Below, piece by piece: positions 18,815-26,749 of a stretch of DNA of 64,000 bases. A model generated the notes under the pieces. That model did not search any database. It saw nothing but the letters and a program-made list of their open reading frames with translations, and was not told the origin of the DNA. Source of the stretch: Actinoplanes sp. TFC3 (GTDB taxonomy: Bacteria; Actinomycetota; Actinomycetes; Mycobacteriales; Micromonosporaceae). Every line of letters begins with the position of its first letter. Position 1 is the first letter of the stretch. The translations under genes and the position numbers were made by a program. The stretch lies in the NCBI RefSeq assembly GCF_001553785.1, contig NZ_LOJP01000002.1, positions 354,078 through 418,077 on the forward strand. The letters run 5' to 3'.

Positions 18815-21595
18815 ATGTCCGTTCAAGCCAGCTTGTTGCTCGTGGCCAGCCTGTTCGTGGCCGCCCCGGCTCACGCCGTCCTCAGCCCCGCCGCCGCCCT
18901 TGACCGGCCTGAAGTCGCTGCTCCCGCCGACTATCAGCAGGTCACCCTCGCCAGGGGCGTGGACGAGGTCGGCGAGCCGATGGCGATTGCCGTGCTTCCC
19001 GACCGCTCGGTGCTGCACACCGCGCGGGACGGGAAGCTGCGGCGTACCGATGCCACCGGCGCCACCAACCTGATCGCCACCCTCCCCGTCTACAACCACG
19101 ACGAGGAGGGCCTGCAGGGCGTCGGCATCGACCCCGGCTTCGCCACCAACCGCCAGATCTACCTGTACTACGCCCCGCCGCTGAACACCCCGGGCGGCGA
19201 CGCCCCGGCCACCGGCACCGACTGGTCGGCCTGGCAGGGCGTCAACCGGCTGTCGCGGTGGACCCTCAACGCCGACTTCACGCTCAACGCGGCCAGCAAG
19301 GCCGACATCCTCGATGTACCGGCCGACCGCGGGCTGTGCTGCCACGTCGGCGGGGACATCGACTTCGACGCGGCCGGCAACCTGTACCTGTCCACCGGCG
19401 ACGACTCGAACCCGTTCGACTCCGCCGGCTACTCGCCGCTGGACGAACGCCGCGACCGCAACCCCGCGTACGACGCGCAGCGCAGTGCCGGCAACACCAA
19501 CGACCTGCGCGGCAAGGTGCTGCGAATCAAGGTGCAGGCGGACGGCTCGTACACCACCCCGCAGGGCAATCTGTTCGCCCCGGGTACGGCCGGCACCCGG
19601 CCCGAGATCTACGCCATGGGGTTCCGCAACCCGTTCCGGATGAGCGTCGACAAGGCGACCGGCGTGGTCTACCTCGGCGACTACGGGCCCGATGCCGGGG
19701 TCACCGACCCCAACCGTGGCCCGAGCGGGCAGGTCGAGTTCAACCGCATCCCCAGCGCGGGCAACTACGGCTGGCCGTACTGCACTGGCTCGAACACCAG
19801 CACCGAGACCTACAACGGCCCAACCGGCGCCAAATACGACTGCGCGGGCGGGCCTGCCAACACCTCGTTCCGCAACACCGGCCTGACCAAGCTGCCCCCC
19901 GCCCGGCCCGCCTGGATCAAATACGGCGGCGACAGCGGCTCCCCACCGGAGTTCGGTGGCGGCTCGGAATCGCCGATGGGCGGCCCGGTCTACCGCTACG
20001 ACCCGGCGCTGAACTCCCCAACCAAGTTCCCGGCCGAACTGGACGGGCACTTCTTCGCCGGCGAGTTCGGCCGCGGCTGGATCAAACCCATCCAGGTGCA
20101 GTCCGACGGCTCCCCCGGCGAGATCTCGGCCTTCCCCTGGACCGGCAAACAGGTGATGGACATGGCGTTCGGCCCGGACGGCTCGCTCTACGTCCTCGAC
20201 TACGGCACCGGCTACTTCAACGGCGACGCCAACTCGGCGCTCTACCGCTTCGACTACCTGGCCGGCTCCAACCGCGCCCCGACCGCAACCGCCGCAGCCA
20301 ATCCCCCCTCCGGACCGGCCCCGCTGACCGTCGCCTTTTCCTCGGCCGGATCCGCCGATCCCGAGGGCAGCGCGCTGGGTTACGCCTGGGACTTCGGCGA
20401 CGGCACGACATCAAGCCAGGCCAACCCCGCAAAGACCTACAGCAGCAACGGTACGTACACAGCAACACTGACAGTCACCGACGCCGAAGGGCTGACGGGT
20501 ACGGCCAGCGTCACCATCACCGTCGGCAACACCGCCCCCACAGTCACCATCAACGCTCCGAGGAACGGGACGCTGTTCTCGTACGGCGACACCATCCCGT
20601 TCGACATCACCGTCACCGACCCTGAGGACAGCAGCATCGACTGCTCGGCGGTGACCATGACGTACGTGCTGGGCCACGACAACCACGGCCACCAGATCAC
20701 CTCGCAGAACGGCTGCACCGGTGCCCTCACCATCCCGGCCGACGGCGAGCACGACGCCGCCGCGAACATCTTCGCCATCTTCGACGCCCAGTACACCGAT
20801 GCCGGCGGGCTGACCACGCACACCCAGCACACGCTGCAGCCCCGCCACCGCCAGGCCGAGCACTACAAGACGTCCTCCGGGGTCGACAAGTTCGCCAAGA
20901 GCGCGGCCGAGGGCGGTACGACGGTCGGCAACATCGACAACGGGGATTGGATCGCCTTCTCGCCGTACCGGCTGGACGGGGTTGCGGGGTTCACCGCCCG
21001 GGTCTCCTCCGGCGGCCTGGGCGGCACCCTGCAGATCCGCACCGGCTCGCCCACCGGCCCGGTCCTCGGCTCCGCGACCGTGCCGTTCACCGGCAGCTGG
21101 GAGACGTTCACCGAGGTCAGCGGCTCCCTCAGCGGCGCCCCGGCGACAACCGGCACGCTGTATCTCACGTTCGCGGGCGGGGTGGGCGCGCTGTTCGACG
21201 TGGACGCGTTCACCTTCGCCTCGGGCATCGGCCCGGTCCGCGGTCAGGCCGGCAAGTGCCTCGACGTGGCCGGTGCCTCAACCGCGGACGGCACCAAGGT
21301 GCAGTTGTACACCTGCAACAGCACCGGCGCGCAGACCTGGACCGTGACGCCCGGCGGCACCATCAAGGCGCTCGGCAAGTGCCTGGATGTGGCCGGCAAC
21401 GCCACCCAGAACGGCACCAAGGTTCAGCTCTACACCTGCAACGGCACCGGCGCGCAGAACTGGTCGGCCCAGTCCGACGGCAGCCTGCGAGGTGTGGCTT
21501 CCGGTCGCTGTCTCGATGTTCCCTCCGCCGACGGTCAGCAGCTCCGCCTCTGGGACTGCCTGGGCGCCGCCAACCAGAAGTGGGTGCTGCCATGA
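18815..21595 (+). CDS. Secreted PQQ-type sugar dehydrogenase with PKD, CBM6-like and ricin-B domains
   Basis: A 926-residue exported protein. Residues 1-21 form a signal peptide ending APAHA. About 30-480 is a glucose/sorbosone dehydrogenase beta-propeller (EGLQGVGIDPGF, GGDIDFDAAGNLYLSTGDD, DLRGKVLRIK, YAMGFRNPFRMSVD, GEFGRGWIKPI, MAFGPDGSLYVLDYG). About 484-571 is a PKD domain (YAWDFGDG). About 678-806 is a CBM6-like module (AEHYKTSSGV ... GDWIAFSPYRL). About 806-926 is a ricin-type lectin with three KCLDV...W repeats. It probably oxidises a sugar at a polysaccharide surface; PQQ dependence is assumed from the family. The stop overlaps the ThuA gene by four bases (ATGA). Confidence 0.88.
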   Translation: MSVQASLLLVASLFVAAPAHAVLSPAAALDRPEVAAPADYQQVTLARGVDEVGEPMAIAVLPDRSVLHTARDGKLRRTDATGATNLIATLPVYNHDEEGLQGVGIDPGFATNRQIYLYYAPPLNTPGGDAPATGTDWSAWQGVNRLSRWTLNADFTLNAASKADILDVPADRGLCCHVGGDIDFDAAGNLYLSTGDDSNPFDSAGYSPLDERRDRNPAYDAQRSAGNTNDLRGKVLRIKVQADGSYTTPQGNLFAPGTAGTRPEIYAMGFRNPFRMSVDKATGVVYLGDYGPDAGVTDPNRGPSGQVEFNRIPSAGNYGWPYCTGSNTSTETYNGPTGAKYDCAGGPANTSFRNTGLTKLPPARPAWIKYGGDSGSPPEFGGGSESPMGGPVYRYDPALNSPTKFPAELDGHFFAGEFGRGWIKPIQVQSDGSPGEISAFPWTGKQVMDMAFGPDGSLYVLDYGTGYFNGDANSALYRFDYLAGSNRAPTATAAANPPSGPAPLTVAFSSAGSADPEGSALGYAWDFGDGTTSSQANPAKTYSSNGTYTATLTVTDAEGLTGTASVTITVGNTAPTVTINAPRNGTLFSYGDTIPFDITVTDPEDSSIDCSAVTMTYVLGHDNHGHQITSQNGCTGALTIPADGEHDAAANIFAIFDAQYTDAGGLTTHTQHTLQPRHRQAEHYKTSSGVDKFAKSAAEGGTTVGNIDNGDWIAFSPYRLDGVAGFTARVSSGGLGGTLQIRTGSPTGPVLGSATVPFTGSWETFTEVSGSLSGAPATTGTLYLTFAGGVGALFDVDAFTFASGIGPVRGQAGKCLDVAGASTADGTKVQLYTCNSTGAQTWTVTPGGTIKALGKCLDVAGNATQNGTKVQLYTCNGTGAQNWSAQSDGSLRGVASGRCLDVPSADGQQLRLWDCLGAANQKWVLP

Positions 21596-23265
21596 TCGGG
21601 AAGCTGCTCGCCGCGTTACTCCTCGTCCCCGCCCCGGCTGCCGTTGCCGCGGACGCCTCCTACGATGTGCTCGTCTTCTCGCGCACGGCCGGGTTCAGGC
21701 ATGACTCGATTGCCGCCGGCACGCAGGCGATCCGGGAACTCGGGGCGGCCAACAACTTCACCGTCACGGCGACCGAGGATCCGGCTGCGTTCGCGGACCT
21801 TTCGTCGTACGAGGCGGTGGTCTTCCTGAACACCACGGGTGACGTGCTCAACGACGTGCAACAGACCGCCTTCGAAAGCTACGTCCGCGCCGGGGGCGGC
21901 TACGTGGGCGTGCACTCCGCGGCCGATACCGAGTATGACTGGCCGTTCTACGGCGAGCTGGTCGGCGCCTGGTTCGCCTCGCACCCGGCCATTCAGCCCG
22001 CCGATGTGGTGCTCGAGGACCGGGCACACGCGGCCACCTCGCACTTACCGCAACGCTGGAACCGCACCGACGAGTGGTACAACTACCGCACCAACCCCCG
22101 GTCCACGGCTCACGTGCTGGCTTCGCTGGACGAGAGCACGTACACCGGTGGTGGCATGGGCGCCGACCACCCGCACGCCTGGTGCAAGACCCTCGACGGT
22201 GGCCGGTCGTTCTACACCGGCGGCGGCCACACCATCGAGTCCTATGCGGACCCGGCCTTCAGAAACCATTTGCTGGGCGGAATCCGGTACGCCGCCAAGC
22301 GCACCAACGCCGACTGCCGCCCCGAAACCGGATACACCCCGCTGTACAACGGCTCGACCACCGGCTGGTCCCAGGCCGGCCCCGGCGCTTTCACCAACCA
22401 GGACGCCACGCTCACCTCCATCGGGGGTATGGGCCTGTTCTGGTACAGCGCCAAGCAGTTCACGAGCTACTCGCTCAAGCTCGACTGGAAAATGAGCGGC
22501 GACGACAACTCCGGTGTGTTCGTGGGCTTCCCGCCCTCCGACGACCCCTGGTCCGCGGTGGACAACGGCTACGAGATCCAGATCGACGCCACTGATGCGG
22601 ACGATCGCACCACCGGCTCGGTATACACCTTCCAAGCAGCCGACCTGGCCGCCCGCGACGCCGCCCTCAACCCGCCCGGCGAGTGGAACACCTACGAACT
22701 GCTGGTCGAAGGGGAACACCTGCAGATCTTCCTCAACGGCGTCAAGATCAACGACTTCACCAACACCAACCCGGCCCGCTCCCTGGCCGGCCACATCGGC
22801 ATCCAGAACCACGGCACCGGCGACGAGGTGGCCTTCCGCAACATCCGCATCAAGGAACTCGGCTCGCAGGTGCCGGTGGGCCACTTCGTCGGCCTGGCAG
22901 ACAAGTGCCTTGACGTATCCGGTGCGGGAACCGCGGACGGCACCAAGATCCAGCTATGGACCTGCAACGGCACGGCGGCCCAGCGCTGGACGGTCACCCC
23001 GGGCGCAACCGGCTCAACCGTCAAGGCGCTCGGCAAGTGCCTGGACGTAGCCGGCGGCGGAACGGCCAACGGGACGAAGGCGCAGCTATGGACCTGCAAC
23101 GGGACCGGGGCACAGGTGTGGGCGGCCCAGGCCGACGGGACGCTGCGCAACCCGCAGTCGGGACGGTGCCTGGACGTATCGGGAAGCGGCACAGCCGACG
23201 GGCAACAGGTGCACATCTGGGACTGCACCGGCGCAGCCAACCAGAAGTGGCGGCTGGTCGCCTAG
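21592..23265 (+). CDS. Secreted ThuA - DUF1080 (3-keto-disaccharide hydrolase) - ricin-B lectin protein
   Basis: A 557-residue exported protein with a signal peptide at 1-22. The ThuA domain (class I amidotransferase-like fold) spans about 26-240: VLVFSRTAGFRHDSI, YEAVVFLNTTGDVL, GGGYVGVHSAADTEYDWPFY, GADHPHAWCK, GGHT. A DUF1080/PF06439 jelly-roll spans about 245-425: YNGSTTGW, SLKLDWKMSGDDNSGVFVG, DNGYEIQIDATDADD, FRNIRIKEL. A ricin-type lectin with three QxW-like repeats spans 428-557. ThuA is linked to 3-keto sugar metabolism and PF06439 is annotated as 3-keto-disaccharide hydrolase. That fits the sugar dehydrogenase encoded just upstream, to which it is translationally coupled. Confidence 0.88.
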   Translation: MIGKLLAALLLVPAPAAVAADASYDVLVFSRTAGFRHDSIAAGTQAIRELGAANNFTVTATEDPAAFADLSSYEAVVFLNTTGDVLNDVQQTAFESYVRAGGGYVGVHSAADTEYDWPFYGELVGAWFASHPAIQPADVVLEDRAHAATSHLPQRWNRTDEWYNYRTNPRSTAHVLASLDESTYTGGGMGADHPHAWCKTLDGGRSFYTGGGHTIESYADPAFRNHLLGGIRYAAKRTNADCRPETGYTPLYNGSTTGWSQAGPGAFTNQDATLTSIGGMGLFWYSAKQFTSYSLKLDWKMSGDDNSGVFVGFPPSDDPWSAVDNGYEIQIDATDADDRTTGSVYTFQAADLAARDAALNPPGEWNTYELLVEGEHLQIFLNGVKINDFTNTNPARSLAGHIGIQNHGTGDEVAFRNIRIKELGSQVPVGHFVGLADKCLDVSGAGTADGTKIQLWTCNGTAAQRWTVTPGATGSTVKALGKCLDVAGGGTANGTKAQLWTCNGTGAQVWAAQADGTLRNPQSGRCLDVSGSGTADGQQVHIWDCTGAANQKWRLVA

Positions 23266-23285
23266 CGCCAAGGAGGCAGGGTGGG

Positions 23286-23303
23286 GGCGCGAGGCGACGC
23301 GCC
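23286..23303 (+). terminator. Possible hairpin after the sugar operon
   Basis: The sequence GGCGCG-AGGCGA-CGCGCC forms a perfect 6-bp GC stem 20 bases after the ThuA-DUF1080 stop, in the 55-bp gap before the convergent peptidase E gene. It lacks a clear T-run, so it may be only a weak terminator. Confidence 0.35.
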
Positions 23304-23320
23304 ATATTCGGTGCCGGCGC

Positions 23321-24058
23321 TCAGTATTCGAGGACCCGGGTGGGCAGCGCCGTCTCCGTCACACTTGCATCGGGGGCGCGCTTGAGTTCGTACGCCAACG
23401 GGCCTTGCTTGTCCGCGACCGCCTCGGCCAGGCGCGTGCCCCGGTAGACCAGCCCCGCGCCGTCGTCTGTCGCGTAACCGTCGGGGAGCGTGCCGTCGGC
23501 GATGAACTGGTGCATCTTGGGGCGGCGCTGGTCCTCGCCGTCGTAGTGGACGCCGTTGCTGTAGGGCAGCCAGCCCAGACCATCGGTGAACGCCCGCAGG
23601 TCGAAGCCGAAGCTGTCGGTGCTGCCGCCGGTGTGCCAGCAGATCGAGCCCGCCGAGACGCCGCCGAGCACGACGCCCGCCTGCCACGCTTCGTGCAGGA
23701 TTTCGTCGAGGCCGTGCACGCGCCAGACCGCGCAGAGGTTGGCCACGCTGCCGCCGTTGACCCAGATGACGTCCTGGTCCAGCAGATGGGCGCGGATGTC
23801 GTCGTGGTTGGGCATGGGGAAGAGCTGCAAATGCGAAGCGCGATATCGGGTACGGGCAAAGGCTGCGTACGTGGCGCCGATCCAGTTGTCGGGGTCACCG
23901 ACCGCCTGGTGCAGGAAGCAGAACTTGGCTGTCTCGCCGGCCCCGGACAGTTCGGCGGCGAAGTGGTGGATCGCACCTACCCTCAGGTCGAAGGTGCCGT
24001 ATTTTCCGCGTTCGAAGCCGGCGCTGGTGGCGAGGATGGTGGGTTCCGCAGCGGTCAT
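23321..24058 (-). CDS. Peptidase E family protein (S51, Type 1 glutamine amidotransferase-like)
   Basis: A 245-residue peptidase of the S51 family (aspartyl dipeptidase/cyanophycinase clan). The nucleophile motif GGVSAGSICW is clear, preceded by VIWVNGGSVANLCAVWR and an N-terminal ILATSAGF strand; HTGGSTDSFGFDLRAF follows. Family members hydrolyse Asp-X dipeptides in the cytoplasm. The ATG at 24058 overlaps the TGA of a decayed nucleotidyltransferase frame, so it was once the second gene of a coupled pair. No good ribosome-binding site is visible, as expected for a coupled start whose partner has degenerated. Confidence 0.87.
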   Translation of the reverse strand: MTAAEPTILATSAGFERGKYGTFDLRVGAIHHFAAELSGAGETAKFCFLHQAVGDPDNWIGATYAAFARTRYRASHLQLFPMPNHDDIRAHLLDQDVIWVNGGSVANLCAVWRVHGLDEILHEAWQAGVVLGGVSAGSICWHTGGSTDSFGFDLRAFTDGLGWLPYSNGVHYDGEDQRRPKMHQFIADGTLPDGYATDDGAGLVYRGTRLAEAVADKQGPLAYELKRAPDASVTETALPTRVLEY

Positions 24059-24236
24059 CGCGTCATCATGGCGCACGCGTCTGCGGTTTCCAGCACCAGG
24101 TCGGCGGCCGCGGCCAGGGCGGCGTCCAGGTGCAGCGGGTCGGCGCCGGGGTGTGGGTGCCGCGGGCCCGGCTGCCGCCCAGCAGCACCCCGAGCACACC
24201 CGGCACCCCGGTCAGGCGGACAGCGAACTCGTGCAT
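24055..24236 (-). pseudogene. Nucleotidyltransferase remnant upstream of peptidase E
   Basis: Read from ATG 24236, the first 30 residues match the N-terminus of small nucleotidyltransferases (LTGVPGVLGVLLGGSRARGTHTP, here in two parts with the GGSRARG core). The frame then turns into nonsense. In another frame a plausible C-terminal helix (HPGADPLHLDAALAAAADL) follows and ends in MMTR-stop, with TGA overlapping the peptidase E ATG. An internal deletion with a frame change has removed the catalytic middle of the domain. The gene is surely non-functional; family identity rests on the short GGSRARG motif. Confidence 0.6.
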
Positions 24237-24261
24237 CCTCGCATCAGCCAGCTCCGGCTCA

Positions 24262-25077
24262 TTATTCCGCGTCCGGCTTCTCCTTGATCGCGGTCGGCCT
24301 GGGGCACGGCTTGGTCAGGTCCAGCGGGTTCACGTCGCCGGAGGTCAGCGCGCCCGGACGGTCCTCGAGGTCGTCGCTGCACAGCGCGGCTCGCCCGGTC
24401 GGCCGGTTCTCGCCCCGGTCGTTGCCCCAGTCGCCGGATCTGTCGTGGTCGTGATCGTTGCCGTCCGGGCCGTCGTCACCCCGCCGGGTGCCGAAGGCGA
24501 TCACCCGGTGCCGCGGCTCGCGGGTGACGGTCGAGTCGAGCAGCCGCCGGCTGGTTTCCTTATCCCCGGTGTACGTCACCAGATAGCGCAGCACCCGCTC
24601 CCCCGGCAGCCCGGTCGTCTGAACGCGCTTGCTACCCCACGGCATCGAGGGGTCCCGGACGAACCTCGTGCGAAACGGAATGGTCTGCGTCTCCGACACC
24701 CGCTCGGTACGCACAACCGGGCCATCGGTAACCGCGCGCCGGGCTCGGGGTGCGGTGACCGGTTCTGTCCGGCGGGGTGTGCGCGTGGCCGTACGGTCTG
24801 CTTCCTTGGGCGCGGACCGGTCCACGGTTTCCTTCGATGCAGCCGCCTTGGTCGCGTCCAGCTTGGTCGCGTCCAGCTTCGTCGCATCCTGCTTTGTCGC
24901 AGAGGGCGCTGGACTCGGAACCTCCACCGTGGCCGGCGCGGCGTTGGCGGGCGGCTCACCGGCGGTCAGGGCGACGATGCCCCCGGCGCCCCCGGCGATC
25001 ACTGTGAGCACCCCGAGCCCGGCGGTGGTCATCCGGACGCTGAACGGCAGGCGGGCCCAGAAGGACTTTCGCGGCAT
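24262..25077 (-). CDS. Membrane-anchored G5 domain protein
   Basis: A 271-residue cell-surface protein. After MPRKSFWARLPFSVRM a hydrophobic segment (about 18-38) anchors or exports it. An Ala/Lys/Thr-rich linker with tandem DATKL units follows. A G5 domain spans about 140-215 (RTERVSETQTIPFRTRF, GERVLRYLVTYTGDKETSR, HRVIAFGTR). The C-terminal tail is Asp/His-rich and ends with a Cys-Asp-Leu region. G5 domains occur in wall-binding and resuscitation-factor proteins. The start is uncertain: ATG 25077 is used; a GTG at 25122 would add 15 residues. Neither has a clear ribosome-binding site. Confidence 0.78.
   Translation of the reverse strand: MPRKSFWARLPFSVRMTTAGLGVLTVIAGGAGGIVALTAGEPPANAAPATVEVPSPAPSATKQDATKLDATKLDATKAAASKETVDRSAPKEADRTATRTPRRTEPVTAPRARRAVTDGPVVRTERVSETQTIPFRTRFVRDPSMPWGSKRVQTTGLPGERVLRYLVTYTGDKETSRRLLDSTVTREPRHRVIAFGTRRGDDGPDGNDHDHDRSGDWGNDRGENRPTGRAALCSDDLEDRPGALTSGDVNPLDLTKPCPRPTAIKEKPDAE
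24847..24901 (-). repeat. 15-bp tandem repeat coding DATKL units in the G5 protein
   Basis: About 3.7 copies of CTTGGTCGCGTCCAG (plus strand), the first two identical and the later ones with 3-4 changes. It encodes the linker repeat Asp-Ala-Thr-Lys-Leu between the membrane segment and the G5 domain, and could vary in copy number by slippage. Confidence 0.8.
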
Positions 25078-25226
25078 TTCAAGCAAATGCTGCCAGTAAT
25101 CACTAGATGTCTGGTTTAGCACCCCAGCATTGTGCGGGCCTGGCCGCCCGGCGCCAGCGTCATCGCCGCACCCGAAAGGATGACCGCGTTCGCCACTGAC
25201 GGGCACCCGACACCGCCCGACCCGCT

Positions 25227-25565
25227 GTGCCCAGCAACGCGAGCCTGAACGCTGAGTGGATCTCGCTGGTGAACAGCGGCAGCAAGGCCGTCAACCTCAA
25301 GGGTTACACGGTCCGCGACGCGTCGAACCACGTGTACACGTTCGGCAGCGTGAGCATCCCGGGCAAGGGCGGCCGGCTCTGGCTGCACACCGGCAAGGGC
25401 ACGGCGAACGCGAAGAACCGCTACTGGGGCAGCGGCAACTACATCTGGAACAACACCGGCGATTAGGCGACGCTGAAGAACGCGAGCGGCAAGGTTGTCG
25501 ACACGTGTTCGTACGGGTCGAAGACGAACCGCACCTGGGTCGGCTGCCGAGAGCAAGGCTGCTGA
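25227..25565 (+). pseudogene. Lamin-tail (LTD) domain protein remnant with in-frame stop
   Basis: The frame reads SNASLNAEWISLVNSGS, KAVNLKGYTVRDASNHVYTF, then YWGSGNYIWNNTGD, the standard bacterial lamin-tail domain. A TAG at 25464-25466 stops it at the point where family members continue. Beyond the stop the same frame goes on with ATLKNASGKVVDTCSYGS and ends at TGA 25563-25565. The signal peptide and first part of the domain are also absent upstream. It is thus truncated at the 5' side and interrupted by a nonsense codon. Intact relatives are secreted proteins, sometimes nuclease-associated. Confidence 0.75.
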
Positions 25566-25572
25566 ACGCACA

Positions 25573-25599
25573 ACGGGCCGCCCACTGTGGGCGGCCCGT
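25573..25599. terminator. Strong bidirectional hairpin terminator
   Basis: A perfect 12-bp stem ACGGGCCGCCCA / TGGGCGGCCCGT with a 3-base loop lies between the lamin-tail remnant (plus) and the flavin reductase gene (minus). The position between convergent genes and the stem stability indicate transcription termination for both strands. There is no T-run, as is common in high-GC Actinobacteria. Confidence 0.8.
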
Positions 25600-25613
25600 C
25601 CGGTTGGCGTTCG

Positions 25614-26186
25614 TCAGGCGACGGCGACGGCGTTGCGCACCGGTTCGAGCGCCTTGGTCCAGCCCACCAGTTGGTCGAGCATCGCGGTCAGGGCACCGAG
25701 CTGGTGCTCGCCCGGGGTGAACTGGCTCCAGTTGACGAAGTCCGTGGCCAGCGACAGTGTCACCGCGGCGCGCACGTCGGCCATCATGAGCTCACCGGCG
25801 ATCAGGCGCAGGTTCTCGATCGCACGGGCGCCACCGACCGAGCCGTAGCCGACGAAGCCGGCGGCCTTGTTGTTCCACTCGGCGAACAGGTAGTCGAGCG
25901 CGTTTTTGAGCACACCGGACGTGGTGTGGTTGTACTCCGGCGTCACGAACACGAAGCCGTCGAAGGAAGCGATCTTCTCGGCCCACGCGATGGTGTGCGG
26001 CTTGGAGTACTGCGCCATCGACGGCGGAACCGGCTCGTCGAGGTGCGGCAGCGGGAAGTCGAGCAGATCCACCAGCTCGAACTCAGCGTCCGTGCGCTGG
26101 GCGGCGTTCTCCAGAACCCACTTCGCGACGGCCTCGCCGTTGCGTCCGGGGCGGGTGCTGCCGAGGATGATGCCGATCTTCGTCAT
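25614..26186 (-). CDS. NADPH-dependent FMN reductase family oxidoreductase
   Basis: A 190-residue flavodoxin-fold reductase. The N-terminal FMN phosphate loop is IGIILGSTRPGRNGEAV (residues 4-20). FVFVTPEYNHTTSGVLKNALDYL is the family hallmark around residue 75-97, followed by GFVGYGSVGGARA. The ATG at 26186 has GGAGA six bases upstream. It is divergent from a MarR gene, a common arrangement for quinone or azo-reductases regulated by a thiol- or phenol-sensing MarR protein. The probable role is two-electron reduction of quinones or nitro/azo compounds. Confidence 0.88.
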   Translation of the reverse strand: MTKIGIILGSTRPGRNGEAVAKWVLENAAQRTDAEFELVDLLDFPLPHLDEPVPPSMAQYSKPHTIAWAEKIASFDGFVFVTPEYNHTTSGVLKNALDYLFAEWNNKAAGFVGYGSVGGARAIENLRLIAGELMMADVRAAVTLSLATDFVNWSQFTPGEHQLGALTAMLDQLVGWTKALEPVRNAVAVA

Positions 26187-26269
26187 GTATGGTCTCCATT
26201 GTCGGTGAAGTTGCTTCGTCAAGGAAATAACCTGGGGCAGGGCACCGTCAAGGTCGTAGGATCTTTGTC

Positions 26270-26749
26270 ATGTCCCCTCAGCCCCTGACCGACCGGGAGC
26301 TGGCGGTCATGCGGGCCTTCGGCCGGATGATGCTCGTCGTGCCCCGCATGCTGGACGCCGATTTGCAGCGCGACCAACGCATGTCGCTGTCGGAGTATTC
26401 CGTACTGCGCCACCTGTCCGAATCCGAGGGCGGCGCCATGCGGATGAGCGAGCTCGCCACGGCCTGTGACATGTCGCTGAGCGGCATGACCCGGCTTGCG
26501 GCCAAGCTGGAATCGCTCGGCTACCTGCACCGCGCCCCCTGCGAAACCGACCGCCGAGGCTTGGTTGCGGTGCTGAGCGACGCCGGGCTCGAACGGTTGC
26601 GCGAGGCTTGGCCGGCGCATCTGGAAAGCGTCAGGCGACGCATTTTCGATCATCTTGGCGACCTCGATCTGGTGGCTCTGGCCCAAGCGCTCGAGGCAAT
26701 GACAAGCCACGGCCCCGCGCCGTGCCACAGTTCCGCAGGTGACACCTGA
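26270..26749 (+). CDS. MarR family transcriptional regulator
   Basis: A 159-residue winged-helix regulator. It has SLSEYSVLRHLSESEGGAMRMSELATACDMSLSGMTRLAAKLESLGYL (HTH around residues 40-85) and the wing RAPCETDRRGLVAVLSDAG. The single Cys in the wing position (Ala-Pro-Cys-Glu) deserves attention as a possible redox sensor. TAGGAT ends seven bases before the ATG, which suggests leaderless transcription. It is divergent from the flavin reductase gene and overlaps the DUF402 gene by 11 bases. Confidence 0.87.
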   Translation: MSPQPLTDRELAVMRAFGRMMLVVPRMLDADLQRDQRMSLSEYSVLRHLSESEGGAMRMSELATACDMSLSGMTRLAAKLESLGYLHRAPCETDRRGLVAVLSDAGLERLREAWPAHLESVRRRIFDHLGDLDLVALAQALEAMTSHGPAPCHSSAGDT

